Source of the DNA: Psychroflexus lacisalsi
GTDB lineage: Bacteria; Bacteroidota; Bacteroidia; Flavobacteriales; Flavobacteriaceae
DNA: 64,000 nucleotides
Reading direction: 5' to 3'
NCBI RefSeq assembly: GCF_020164495.1
Contig: NZ_JAIQYZ010000005.1
Coordinates: forward strand, 117,147-181,146
How positions within the stretch are numbered: position 1 is the first letter of the stretch; each line of letters opens with the position of its first letter. Made by a program: the position numbers and the translations under genes. The notes beneath the pieces are model-generated. The model saw only the letters and a program-made list of their open reading frames with translations, did no database searches and was not told the DNA's origin. This document shows, piece after piece, positions 45,584-54,072 of this stretch.

Positions 45584-45831
45584 TACTCAATTAGTTCTTC
45601 TTGAGTACCCTTACCTTCTTCAAGTTCCTTATTAGAATCGAGTAAAATATCTCTGTTCTTCCCAGTCAGCAAATAGGTTGTTTCTTTAAGAGAATTATAT
45701 TCGTCTAAAGAAATCAAAACTAAATCCTTTCCGTTTTTTCTTTTGATAACGACATCACTCACGTCATCAATGACTTTGTCAAACCAATGCTTAAGGTTTG
45801 ATCTAAAGTTTGTGTAATTTACTATTTCCAT
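45583..45831 (-). CDS. Phd/YefM family antitoxin
   Basis: About 82 residues from ATG 45831 (MEIVNYTNFRSNLKHWFDKV); the frame opens 29 codons earlier, but this start is the canonical YefM N-terminus. It has the Phd DNA-binding fold (VVIKRKNGKDLVLISLDEYNSL) and a disordered acidic tail (NKELEEGKGTQEEL) that neutralises YoeB. It likely represses its own operon with the toxin. Confidence 0.92.
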   Translation of the reverse strand: MEIVNYTNFRSNLKHWFDKVIDDVSDVVIKRKNGKDLVLISLDEYNSLKETTYLLTGKNRDILLDSNKELEEGKGTQEELIE

Positions 45832-45947
45832 AGAATAAATATAAACAAAAGTACTTATACCTGTACTTTCAATTTCATAATGGAGGTTATTCAAATTCGA
45901 AACATGTTTCATCTTCATAAACCTTCTCTTACTTCAAGCATATCGTT

Positions 45948-45955
45948 TAACTTTG
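45948..45955 (+). promoter_or_regulatory. Candidate -7 box (TAACTTTG) of uvrC
   Basis: TAACTTTG fits TAnnTTTG and ends 15 nt before the uvrC ATG. No TTTG -33 element at the expected distance, so only half the promoter is supported. Confidence 0.35.
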
Positions 45956-45970
45956 TAGTGAGATCAATTT

Positions 45971-47776
45971 ATGGAAACCACAGAACTAGATATACAAGTC
46001 AAAACCCTTCCGGAACAACCTGGAGTCTATCAATATTACGACAAAGACGACAGGATTTTATACGTTGGTAAGGCCAAAAATTTAAAGAAAAGGGTTTCCT
46101 CGTACTTCAACAGAGAGCACGACAGTCATCGCATTGGAGTAATGGTCAAGAAAATCAAAAACATCAAGCACATCGTTGTGGATTCTGAGATGGATGCCTT
46201 GTTGCTGGAAAATAACCTCATTAAAAAACTGCAGCCTCGCTTCAACATTATGTTGAGGGATGACAAGACGTATCCTTGGCTTTGCATTAAGAACGAACGG
46301 TTCCCCAGGGTTTTTCTTACCCGCCAAGTCATAAAAGACGGGAGTGAATATTATGGACCTTATCCAAGTATACGTACCGTAAAAACGCTTATGGGCTTAA
46401 TAAAGGGTCTTTATCAACTCAGAACCTGCAATTACGATTTATCGAAAACTAAAATTGAACAAGGTAAATATAAAGTTTGCCTGGAATACCACCTTGGCAA
46501 TTGCAAAGGGCCTTGCGAAGATCTTCAGGACCAAGAAGAATATCTTAAACAAATTGAAGCGATCCGGAACATCGTAAAAGGAAACTTGAAGGATTCTCTA
46601 AAAGACTTCAGAGACCAAATGAACAATTTGGCTGAAGAAATGAGATTTGAGGAAGCTGAAAAAGTAAAACGTAAAATCACTACTCTGGAAAAGTATCAGT
46701 CTAAATCTACAGTAGTCAATCCAAAAATAAGCAATGTAGATGTCTTTTCTGTCGTGAGTGATGAAGGTTATGGATATGTCAATTTTATGCAATTATCACA
46801 TGGTGCCATCATACGTTCGCACACCATCGAAATGAAAAAGAAACTGGATGAAAGCGATTCGGAGTTATTAGAACTGGGGATCACAGAAATAAGACAACGC
46901 TTTGAGTCGAAATCTCCAGAGATTTATGTGCCTTTTGCAGTGGAAGCTGGAGAAAACGTGAGAGTTACCGTTCCAAAACTCGGAGATAAAAAAGCCATTG
47001 TGGACCTTTCTACACGAAACGCTAAATATTTCCGTATGGAGCGCTTCAAGCAAATGAAAATTGTAGATCCTGACCGGCATACCAATCGTCTCATGGCACA
47101 AATGAAAGAAGACTTGCGACTGAATGAAGAGCCTAGACATATTGAATGTTTTGACAATTCTAATATACAGGGCTCCAACCCGGTTGCGGCATGTGTGGTT
47201 TTCAAAAACGGTAAACCCAGTAAGAAAGACTATAGAAAATTCAATATCAAAACTGTGGAAGGTCCCGATGATTTTGCCTCCATGGAAGAAGTCGTTTATA
47301 GACGCTACAGACGTTTGCTGGAAGAAGATGAACCCTTACCGCAACTCGTCATTGTAGACGGGGGAAAAGGACAATTGTCCTCTGGCGTTACAGCTTTGGA
47401 ACGCCTTGGCTTAAGAAGTAAGGTGCCAATTATTGGCATTGCCAAAAGGTTTGAAGAACTGTTTTATCCAGGCGATCAGTACCCTTTGTATCTTGATAAA
47501 AAGACAGAAACTTTGAAGATCATTCAACAGTTGAGAAACGAAGCTCACAGGTTTGGCATCACATTTCACAGAAATAAAAGGAGTAAAAGTGCAATTGGTA
47601 CAGAACTGGAACAAATTGCAGGAATTGGAGAAAAAACCTCTATAGAATTGCTTCAGCATTTCAGATCTATAACAAAAGTAAAAAAAGCGAGTTTAAAAGA
47701 ACTAGAAGATGTTATTGGAATCTCCAAAGCTAACCTTGTTTATAAATTTTACCACAACGATCAAAATGAAACTTAA
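45971..47776 (+). CDS. uvrC: Excinuclease ABC subunit C
   Basis: A 601-residue nucleotide-excision repair nuclease. GIY-YIG domain (PGVYQYYDKDDRILYVGKA), UVR domain (LAEEMRFEEAEKVKRKI), RNase H-like C-terminal nuclease (HIECFDNSNIQGSNPVAACV; VIVDGGKGQLS) and tandem helix-hairpin-helix (ELEQIAGIGEKTSIELLQHF) follow in order. The 3' end overlaps the patatin-like gene by 11 nt. Confidence 0.98.
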   Translation: METTELDIQVKTLPEQPGVYQYYDKDDRILYVGKAKNLKKRVSSYFNREHDSHRIGVMVKKIKNIKHIVVDSEMDALLLENNLIKKLQPRFNIMLRDDKTYPWLCIKNERFPRVFLTRQVIKDGSEYYGPYPSIRTVKTLMGLIKGLYQLRTCNYDLSKTKIEQGKYKVCLEYHLGNCKGPCEDLQDQEEYLKQIEAIRNIVKGNLKDSLKDFRDQMNNLAEEMRFEEAEKVKRKITTLEKYQSKSTVVNPKISNVDVFSVVSDEGYGYVNFMQLSHGAIIRSHTIEMKKKLDESDSELLELGITEIRQRFESKSPEIYVPFAVEAGENVRVTVPKLGDKKAIVDLSTRNAKYFRMERFKQMKIVDPDRHTNRLMAQMKEDLRLNEEPRHIECFDNSNIQGSNPVAACVVFKNGKPSKKDYRKFNIKTVEGPDDFASMEEVVYRRYRRLLEEDEPLPQLVIVDGGKGQLSSGVTALERLGLRSKVPIIGIAKRFEELFYPGDQYPLYLDKKTETLKIIQQLRNEAHRFGITFHRNKRSKSAIGTELEQIAGIGEKTSIELLQHFRSITKVKKASLKELEDVIGISKANLVYKFYHNDQNET

Positions 47777-50009
47777 CTTTTTACTACTGCTTTTCCCTGT
47801 ATTCGTTTGGAGTCAAAATTTGGATCTAAACAGACTTGACAGTCTTCAAAAATCTGGGAAAGATATCAAAGTGGGTTTGGTGTTAAGTGGTGGTGGTGCA
47901 AAGGGACTCGCTCATATAGGGGTATTAAAAATCATTGAGGAAGCAGGTATTAAGATTGATTATATTGGCGGAACAAGTATGGGTGCTATTGTTGGGGGTC
48001 TTTATGCATCAGGATACACTACGCAGCAGTTGGACTCAATTTTTAAAGAGACTGAATTTAGCGCTTTAATTCAGGATAATTTACCTCGAAAATCTAAAAG
48101 TTTTAATGAAAGAAATGACTCAGAACGTTATGTACTCAAACTTCCTTTTGACGATTTCAAAATTAATTTACCGTCAGGATTGTCCAAAGGGCAAAATATT
48201 TATAACCTCTATGCTCAGCTTTTATCTCACGTAAAACGAGACGATTTTTCTCAGCTTCCTATTCCCTTTTTATGCGTAGCCACCAATGTAGAGACTGGAG
48301 AACAAGTCGTCATGGAACAAGGTGATCTTGCAACTTCACTCTCTGCCAGTGGTGCTATTCCAACATTGTTTAGTCCTGTTTATATCGATGGCTCGATGCT
48401 AACAGACGGTGGTGTACTCAACAATTTCCCTGTGGAGGAAGTTCGAGCTAAAGGGATGGATATCATTATAGGAGTAGATGTCCAGGACGATTTAAGAAAA
48501 AGAGAGAATTTAAAAAGTGGATTTGAGATTTTGGCTCAGGTAAATAATTTCAGAACGATTAGAGCCGCTGAAGAAAAAAGCCTGAAAACTGATATATATA
48601 TCAAACCGGATATCAAAAAATTTACTGTGCTATCTTTTGATGAGGGTGAAAAAATAATTGAGAATGGAGAAATCGCAGCAACAGAAAAGTTTGAGTCCCT
48701 CAAAAATGTCGCTAAAGCACAAAACAGAAAAACTTACCGTCCCTCCATAAACGTAAAGGATAGTATTTCTATTGGCAATATTGACATCATAGGTAATGAA
48801 ACGTTTCCAAGAAATTATATACGGGGGAAACTAAAAATTGAGTCTTTTCAAGAAACTAGTTTCAAGGAATTGAATGCAGGTCTCAACAATTTGTCCGCTA
48901 CAGGAAGCTTCGAAAAAATTAATTATTCACTCACCGAGAATAATGGCTACAAAGACCTAACTTTAAAAATATACGAGAGTAATCAGAATACTCAATTGAA
49001 ATTTGGTGTTCATTATGATCAGCTTTACAAGACAAGTTTTTTGGCTAATCTGACGCAGAAGAGCTTATTTTTCACCAACGATGTTGCTTCCCTGGATTTG
49101 ATTATTGGGGATAATCTTAGATATAATTTTAACTACTATATAGATAAAGGCCGTTACTGGAGTATTGGAGTCTCCTCAAGATTCAATCAATTTGAAGATG
49201 ATGTCAATTTTGAATTTATACAACAGAATGTAGGTTCTCAGAATCCTCTGAATTTGAATCAGGTGAGATTAAAAAATGATGACTTTACCAATCAGATTTT
49301 TGCTGAAACCTTTCTTACCAAGGATTTTAAATTTGGAATAGGCGCTGAATATAAGTTCCTGGAGGCCAAGACTGAAACATTTATAGAAGACCCTGTAATG
49401 AACGGAGCAGAAACCATTATTGAAAAAAATAACCTGTTCAGCACCTATGGATATTTAAAAGTAGATACTATGGATGATAAGTTTTATCCTCGCTCTGGCC
49501 ATTTCTTTTCTGGACAGTTAAACATTTATTTCCCGCTTTTTGACGATTATTCTGAATTTGCCATTGCCAAAGGAGAAGCTGCTTACGCCCACCCAATTTC
49601 TAACAGGCTATCTGCTTTTATCAGCTCAGAATTGGGATTTAGAACAGGAAATGAAGACCTGGCTGGGCTTAATTTTTTCTTAGGCGGGTTTGGAAATCAA
49701 ACTATCAATAATTTCTCCCATTTTTTGGGTTACGATTTTTTTACGCTTTCAGCAAACTCCTACATTAAAGGAGTATTGCAACTCGATTATAATTTCTACA
49801 AAAAAAACCACCTCATTTTTACCGCCAATTATGCCAACGTTGAAGACGATTTACTCTCCAATGGAAACTGGCTCAGCACACCCGATTTTTCTGGCTACGG
49901 AGTTGGCTTAGGTTCGCAAACTATCCTTGGGCCTATTGATCTAAAGTATTCTTATTCACCAGAAACCAAGGATAGCATTTGGTTTATAAGTATTGGATAT
50001 TGGTTTTGA
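47766..50009 (+). CDS. Patatin-like phospholipase with Omp85-type barrel
   Basis: About 747 residues from ATG 47766, chosen because it gives a signal peptide (KLNFLLLLFPVFVWSQ). The patatin domain has the oxyanion loop LSGGGAKGLAHIG, nucleophile motif GGTSMGAIVGG and the Asp of the catalytic dyad in LTDGGVLNNFP. A POTRA-like segment follows (about 330-410), then a C-terminal Omp85/BamA-like beta-barrel ending in WFISIGYWF. This is the layout of the PlpD-type (type Vd) autotransported lipases. It overlaps uvrC. Confidence 0.9.
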   Translation: MKLNFLLLLFPVFVWSQNLDLNRLDSLQKSGKDIKVGLVLSGGGAKGLAHIGVLKIIEEAGIKIDYIGGTSMGAIVGGLYASGYTTQQLDSIFKETEFSALIQDNLPRKSKSFNERNDSERYVLKLPFDDFKINLPSGLSKGQNIYNLYAQLLSHVKRDDFSQLPIPFLCVATNVETGEQVVMEQGDLATSLSASGAIPTLFSPVYIDGSMLTDGGVLNNFPVEEVRAKGMDIIIGVDVQDDLRKRENLKSGFEILAQVNNFRTIRAAEEKSLKTDIYIKPDIKKFTVLSFDEGEKIIENGEIAATEKFESLKNVAKAQNRKTYRPSINVKDSISIGNIDIIGNETFPRNYIRGKLKIESFQETSFKELNAGLNNLSATGSFEKINYSLTENNGYKDLTLKIYESNQNTQLKFGVHYDQLYKTSFLANLTQKSLFFTNDVASLDLIIGDNLRYNFNYYIDKGRYWSIGVSSRFNQFEDDVNFEFIQQNVGSQNPLNLNQVRLKNDDFTNQIFAETFLTKDFKFGIGAEYKFLEAKTETFIEDPVMNGAETIIEKNNLFSTYGYLKVDTMDDKFYPRSGHFFSGQLNIYFPLFDDYSEFAIAKGEAAYAHPISNRLSAFISSELGFRTGNEDLAGLNFFLGGFGNQTINNFSHFLGYDFFTLSANSYIKGVLQLDYNFYKKNHLIFTANYANVEDDLLSNGNWLSTPDFSGYGVGLGSQTILGPIDLKYSYSPETKDSIWFISIGYWF

Positions 50010-50113
50010 TGTGAGTTTTAAAATTCAACTTGCTATAACAATTGTTTAGATAATTATTCTAAGTTTTTCAGTTTACATCTATTTTCACGATATTTGATTA
50101 AATCGTAAAAATT

Positions 50114-51280
50114 ATGCCTTTCTACCACAAACTTGGTAAGATCCCACATAAAAGACACACCATCTTTAAAAAACCCGACGGTTCTCTTTATCGTGAGCAG
50201 CTGTTTGGAACCATTGGGTTTGACGGTATGTCAACCAATAGTTATCACGAACATCATCCCACCCAGGTCAAAGAAATTCTTGGACATAAAGATGTTACCC
50301 CAAAAATTGCAGTGAATACAAATCTAAAATCCTACAAATTTCACGGATTCAAAACCATACCTCAACCCGATTATCTAGACAGTAGAACTACCGTTTTGCA
50401 TAACTCAGATGTAAGCATCATTCTGGCCGCACCGACGGAGTCGTCCAAAGATTACTTCTACAAAAATGCGGATGCAGATGAATTGCTTTTCATCCACAAA
50501 GGGAAAGGGAAATTGAGAACGCATCTGGGTAATCTGGATTTTAAATACGGAGACTATTTGCTCATCCCGAGAGGAGTTATCTATAAAATTGATTTTGAAA
50601 CTGAAGATAATCGCTTGTTTATAGTTGAGTCTCGAAGGCCTATCTACACACCAAAGCGCTACAGAAATCATTTTGGACAATTGCTAGAGCATGCTCCTTA
50701 TTGTGAACGGGATTTGAGGCAACCTTATGAGCTAGAAACCAATGATGAAAAGGGTGACTTTTTAATCAAAGTGAAAAAAGAAAATCAGTTGTTTGATATG
50801 GTGTATGCCACACATCCCTTTGATGTGGTGGGTTATGACGGCTACAACTACCCGTACGCGTTCTCCATCCATGATTTTGAACCAATTACTGGTAGAATTC
50901 ACCAGCCACCTCCTGTGCATCAAACTTTTGAGACCGATGCTTTTGTGGTATGTTCGTTCTGTCCGAGATTATTTGATTATCATCCGGAAAGCATTCCTGC
51001 GCCCTACAATCATAGCAATATAGATAGTGACGAGGTGTTATATTATGTCGACGGTGATTTTATGAGCAGAAATGATATTGAAGCAGGACATATTTCCTTG
51101 CATCCGGCAGGGATTCCTCACGGACCTCATCCTGGTGCAGTAGAACGAAGTATTGGTCAAACGAAAACGGAAGAACTTGCGGTTATGGTCGATACCTTCA
51201 AGCCTTTGAAAATAACAGAGGAAGGTATGGCCATTGCTGATGATAGCTATCATAAATCCTGGCTAGAGGACAACCACTAG
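50114..51280 (+). CDS. hmgA: Homogentisate 1,2-dioxygenase
   Basis: A 388-residue iron dioxygenase that opens the ring of homogentisate to maleylacetoacetate. It is the short Bacteroidota form. The start (PFYHKLGKIPHKRHTIF) and the cupin-like core with Fe-ligand histidines and glutamate (GHISLHPAGIPHGPHPG, HQTFETDAF) are visible. It is followed by a structured non-coding element and hppD, so tyrosine breakdown genes are co-directional. Confidence 0.95.
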   Translation: MPFYHKLGKIPHKRHTIFKKPDGSLYREQLFGTIGFDGMSTNSYHEHHPTQVKEILGHKDVTPKIAVNTNLKSYKFHGFKTIPQPDYLDSRTTVLHNSDVSIILAAPTESSKDYFYKNADADELLFIHKGKGKLRTHLGNLDFKYGDYLLIPRGVIYKIDFETEDNRLFIVESRRPIYTPKRYRNHFGQLLEHAPYCERDLRQPYELETNDEKGDFLIKVKKENQLFDMVYATHPFDVVGYDGYNYPYAFSIHDFEPITGRIHQPPPVHQTFETDAFVVCSFCPRLFDYHPESIPAPYNHSNIDSDEVLYYVDGDFMSRNDIEAGHISLHPAGIPHGPHPGAVERSIGQTKTEELAVMVDTFKPLKITEEGMAIADDSYHKSWLEDNH

Positions 51281-51290
51281 CGAGTAAGCC

Positions 51291-51471
51291 CGCGTTAGGG
51301 ATTGTCGTGGAAAGCTTTCTTCATCTAGTGATGGAAGTCTTGCTGGACTTGGCGACTATAAGAAGCCAAAGGACAGCAGTAGATTTGCAAAACTAGATGA
51401 AGAAACTTGTAACAAAAGCCCGACCCCCAACGCCGATAGTTATCGGGATTGGGGGTAACACCCAGAAAAAT
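51291..51471 (+). ncRNA. Structured intergenic element 1 (candidate RNA) between hmgA and hppD
   Basis: A 181-nt element with several base-paired parts: a 14-bp perfect stem (TTTCTTCATCTAGT 51316-51329 with 51392-51405), an inner stem TGCTG/CAGCA, an apical stem CTTGGC/GCCAAAG around the 11-nt loop GACTATAAGAA (51354-51364), and a 3' hairpin ACCCCCAA/TTGGGGGT (51423-51456). A second, inverted copy (56132-56306) shares GCGT-AGGGAT, CTTGTA-CAAA-AGCCCGACC, the loop ends GAC...GAA and the CCC-AAAAA end, while the stems differ. It lies 10 nt after hmgA and 27 nt before hppD. I recall similar sequences in other Flavobacteria but not a named function. Confidence 0.6.
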
Positions 51472-51498
51472 AAATATTGAATTAAAAACAAAAACACT

Positions 51499-52638
51499 AT
51501 GAGTACAGATACCACCAGCCAAAAACTAAAAAAAGTAAATGCAGATGCAGAGGATTTTCTGCCGATTTTAGGAACTGATTTTGTTGAGCTTTATGTCGGA
51601 AATGCCAAACAAGCTGCTTATTATTATCAGACCGCCTGGGGGTTTCAACCCATCGCCTACTCAGGCTTGGAAACTGGCAAAAAAGACACCACGTCTTATG
51701 TATTGCAACAAGGAAAAATACGCTTGGTACTCACTAGCCCACTGAGCCAGGGCGGTGACCTGAACCGGCATATCAGCGAGCATGGTGATGGAGTAAAATT
51801 TGTCTCGCTTTGGGTGGATGATGCGACCAAAAGTTTTGAAGAAACCGTAAAACGCGGTGCCAAACCTTATGCTGAACCTTACACGATTGAAGATGATAAC
51901 GGTAAAGCTGTGATTTCTGGAATTCATACTTACGGCGAAACCATTCACTTATTTATTGAGCGAAAAGATTACGCCGGACCCTTTTTGCCGGGTTACAAAG
52001 CTATATCGAAACCCTACAAAACTGAAGATGTTGGACTAAAATACATCGACCATATGGTAGGAAATGTAGGCTGGAATGAAATGAACAAATGGGTAGATTT
52101 CTACGCTGATGTCATGGGTTTTGCGCAACTGCTTTCGTTTGATGATAAAGATATTTCTACGGAATATACAGCGCTCATGAGTAAAGTGATGAGCAACGGA
52201 AATGGCCGCATTAAATTTCCTATCAACGAACCAGCTGAAGGGAAAAAGAAATCTCAGATTGAAGAATACATCGATTTTTACAATGGCGCGGGAGTTCAAC
52301 ACATTGCTGTAGCTACAGATAATATTATTGAAACCGTTAGTGAATTGCAACGCAGAGGTGTTGAATTTCTGAATATCCCTGAAACCTATTACGATACCGT
52401 TCTGGATCGTGTTGGAGAAATCGATGAAGATTTGGCTCCTCTTAAAGAGCTTGGTATCCTCATAGACAGCGATGATGAAGGCTATTTGCTTCAAATTTTT
52501 ACTAAACCTGTTCTGGACAGACCTACCATGTTTTTTGAGATTATACAAAGAAAAGGAGCGCAATCTTTTGGAAAGGGCAACTTCAAAGCGCTATTTGAAG
52601 CCATTGAACGAGAGCAAAATTTAAGAGGAACACTTTAA
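51499..52638 (+). CDS. hppD: 4-Hydroxyphenylpyruvate dioxygenase
   Basis: A 379-residue Fe(II) dioxygenase converting 4-hydroxyphenylpyruvate to homogentisate, the substrate of HmgA. Two glyoxalase-fold halves are seen; Fe ligands are the His in YIDHMVGNV, the His in GVQHIAVAT and the Glu in FFEIIQRKG. The C-terminal helix (GKGNFKALFEAIEREQ) is conserved. The chain is complete and of normal length. Confidence 0.96.
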   Translation: MSTDTTSQKLKKVNADAEDFLPILGTDFVELYVGNAKQAAYYYQTAWGFQPIAYSGLETGKKDTTSYVLQQGKIRLVLTSPLSQGGDLNRHISEHGDGVKFVSLWVDDATKSFEETVKRGAKPYAEPYTIEDDNGKAVISGIHTYGETIHLFIERKDYAGPFLPGYKAISKPYKTEDVGLKYIDHMVGNVGWNEMNKWVDFYADVMGFAQLLSFDDKDISTEYTALMSKVMSNGNGRIKFPINEPAEGKKKSQIEEYIDFYNGAGVQHIAVATDNIIETVSELQRRGVEFLNIPETYYDTVLDRVGEIDEDLAPLKELGILIDSDDEGYLLQIFTKPVLDRPTMFFEIIQRKGAQSFGKGNFKALFEAIEREQNLRGTL

Positions 52639-52782
52639 AAATAATTTTGAACTTACAATCACAAAGAACTTTAGTCATGCGCTAAAACTGTTATATTTTG
52701 ACAAAACTTTTATTATAAAATCCTCATAAAATAAAGGCATGTTAATTGATAATATTGACATTTGAACAAACGTTATGTATTC

Positions 52783-53550
52783 ATGAAACTTATCCTCAGC
52801 CTTTTATTTTGCTTTTCAACCTTTACAGGGTTTACTCAATCTGCATTTGAAGAAGGGGAACTGCTCAATTTCAGAATCAAATACGGTTGGTTCAATACCA
52901 GCAAGGCTAGCCTTGAAATCAAAAAAGCTAAACTAGATAATGAAGATGTCTTTCATATCATTGGTAATGGGAAAAGCGTAGGTTTGTTGGACTTATTCTT
53001 CAAAGTGAGAGATCGTTATGAGACGTATATCACAACCCAGGAAGGTGAACCACTAAAGTTCATAAGAGATATTAATGAGGGGGGGCACAAGAAACACAAA
53101 GAATTGTTTTTCAACCACAAGAACAACCGAGTGAAAGTCGTTGACTTCAAGCACAGTACTACAAATTCTTTTGACATAAAACCTAAAACACAAGATATGA
53201 TTTCTGCGTTTTATAAACTCAGAAACACTATAAACACAGATGATCTGAAAATCGGTCAAGAATTTTACCTTAATATGTTCTTTGATGATGAGAACTATGA
53301 TTTTAAAACAAAATTTTTAGGTTATGAAACTCTGGAAACTAAATTTGGGTATGTTGCTTGTCTGAAATTTAGACCTTACGTTATGGCAGACCGTGTTTTC
53401 GAAGAAAGTGAAAGCCTTACCTTTTGGATAACGGCAGATCAAAATAAAATACCTATAAAGATTGAGGCAGAACTGGCCGTCGGTTCTCTTGTAGCTGAGC
53501 TGGATGAGTTCAAAGGACTAAAATATCCTTTTAGAACCGTTAGGGATTGA
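52783..53550 (+). CDS. DUF3108 domain-containing exported protein
   Basis: About 255 residues from ATG 52783, which gives a signal peptide (KLILSLLFCFSTFTGFTQS); an in-frame TTG at 52762 is less likely. The mature part fits DUF3108 (FRIKYGWFNTSKASLEIKKA...DRYETYITTQ, and the ESLTFWITADQNKIPIKIEAE end), a family of predicted periplasmic beta-sheet proteins of unknown function. It precedes the UpxY-like gene by 33 nt. Confidence 0.82.
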   Translation: MKLILSLLFCFSTFTGFTQSAFEEGELLNFRIKYGWFNTSKASLEIKKAKLDNEDVFHIIGNGKSVGLLDLFFKVRDRYETYITTQEGEPLKFIRDINEGGHKKHKELFFNHKNNRVKVVDFKHSTTNSFDIKPKTQDMISAFYKLRNTINTDDLKIGQEFYLNMFFDDENYDFKTKFLGYETLETKFGYVACLKFRPYVMADRVFEESESLTFWITADQNKIPIKIEAELAVGSLVAELDEFKGLKYPFRTVRD

Positions 53551-53583
53551 TGAAATCTATAATATATGGATAATTAGTTTTTT

Positions 53584-54072
53584 ATGGTATCTCCTCCGAA
53601 AGCACAATCACATTGGTTCGTATTATACACCAAACCAAGGTCCGAAAAAAAACTTGCGGAGCAGCTTCTCGACGATGGTATTCAGACTTACTGCCCTTCT
53701 CAGGTTGAGATTAAACAGTGGAGTGATCGAAAAAAGAAAGTGGAGACTCCCCTATTACCTTCGATGATCTTGGTTAATATCAAAGACGGGGAAAGAGATA
53801 GGGTTTTTAATAGAAAACATGCCGTTCGGTATCTGTATTGGCTTGGCAAACCCGCCAGAGTTACTTCTGAAGAAGTGGAAAGCCTCAGATCTATGATAGA
53901 AGATAGCCAATTTGAGAGTCGAGGCCTGCAAAAACTGAAACCTGGAGAGAAGCTGGATATGACAGCTTTAGGTTTTGAACACATCCAAGGTACGGTAAAG
54001 TTTGTGAACGCTCAGGAATGCTGGATTGTTTTAGAAAATTTAGGATATGTAGTTAAGTTCAGGAAAAGTTAA
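53584..54072 (+). CDS. UpxY/NusG-like transcription antiterminator
   Basis: A 162-residue protein with the NusG N-terminal fold (WFVLYTKPRSEKKLAEQL...YCPSQVE) and a C-terminal KOW-type domain. The SHWFVLYTKPRSEKK start is typical of the RfaH/UpxY group that lets RNA polymerase read through long surface-polysaccharide operons. Here it is about 21 kb away from the polysaccharide locus, next to DUF3108. The 3' end overlaps the convergent DUF5723 gene by 4 nt. Regulation of the 12-32 kb locus by it is possible but unproven. Confidence 0.85.
   Translation: MVSPPKAQSHWFVLYTKPRSEKKLAEQLLDDGIQTYCPSQVEIKQWSDRKKKVETPLLPSMILVNIKDGERDRVFNRKHAVRYLYWLGKPARVTSEEVESLRSMIEDSQFESRGLQKLKPGEKLDMTALGFEHIQGTVKFVNAQECWIVLENLGYVVKFRKS

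Noticed and set aside
51241..51252. 12-bp palindrome TGATAGCTATCA
   Set aside because: It lies within the coding end of hmgA and is short; no reason to call it an operator.
51423..51456. 3' hairpin of structured element 1 as an intrinsic terminator of hmgA
   Set aside because: No T-run follows; the downstream sequence is A-rich and conserved with element 2, so it belongs to the element.
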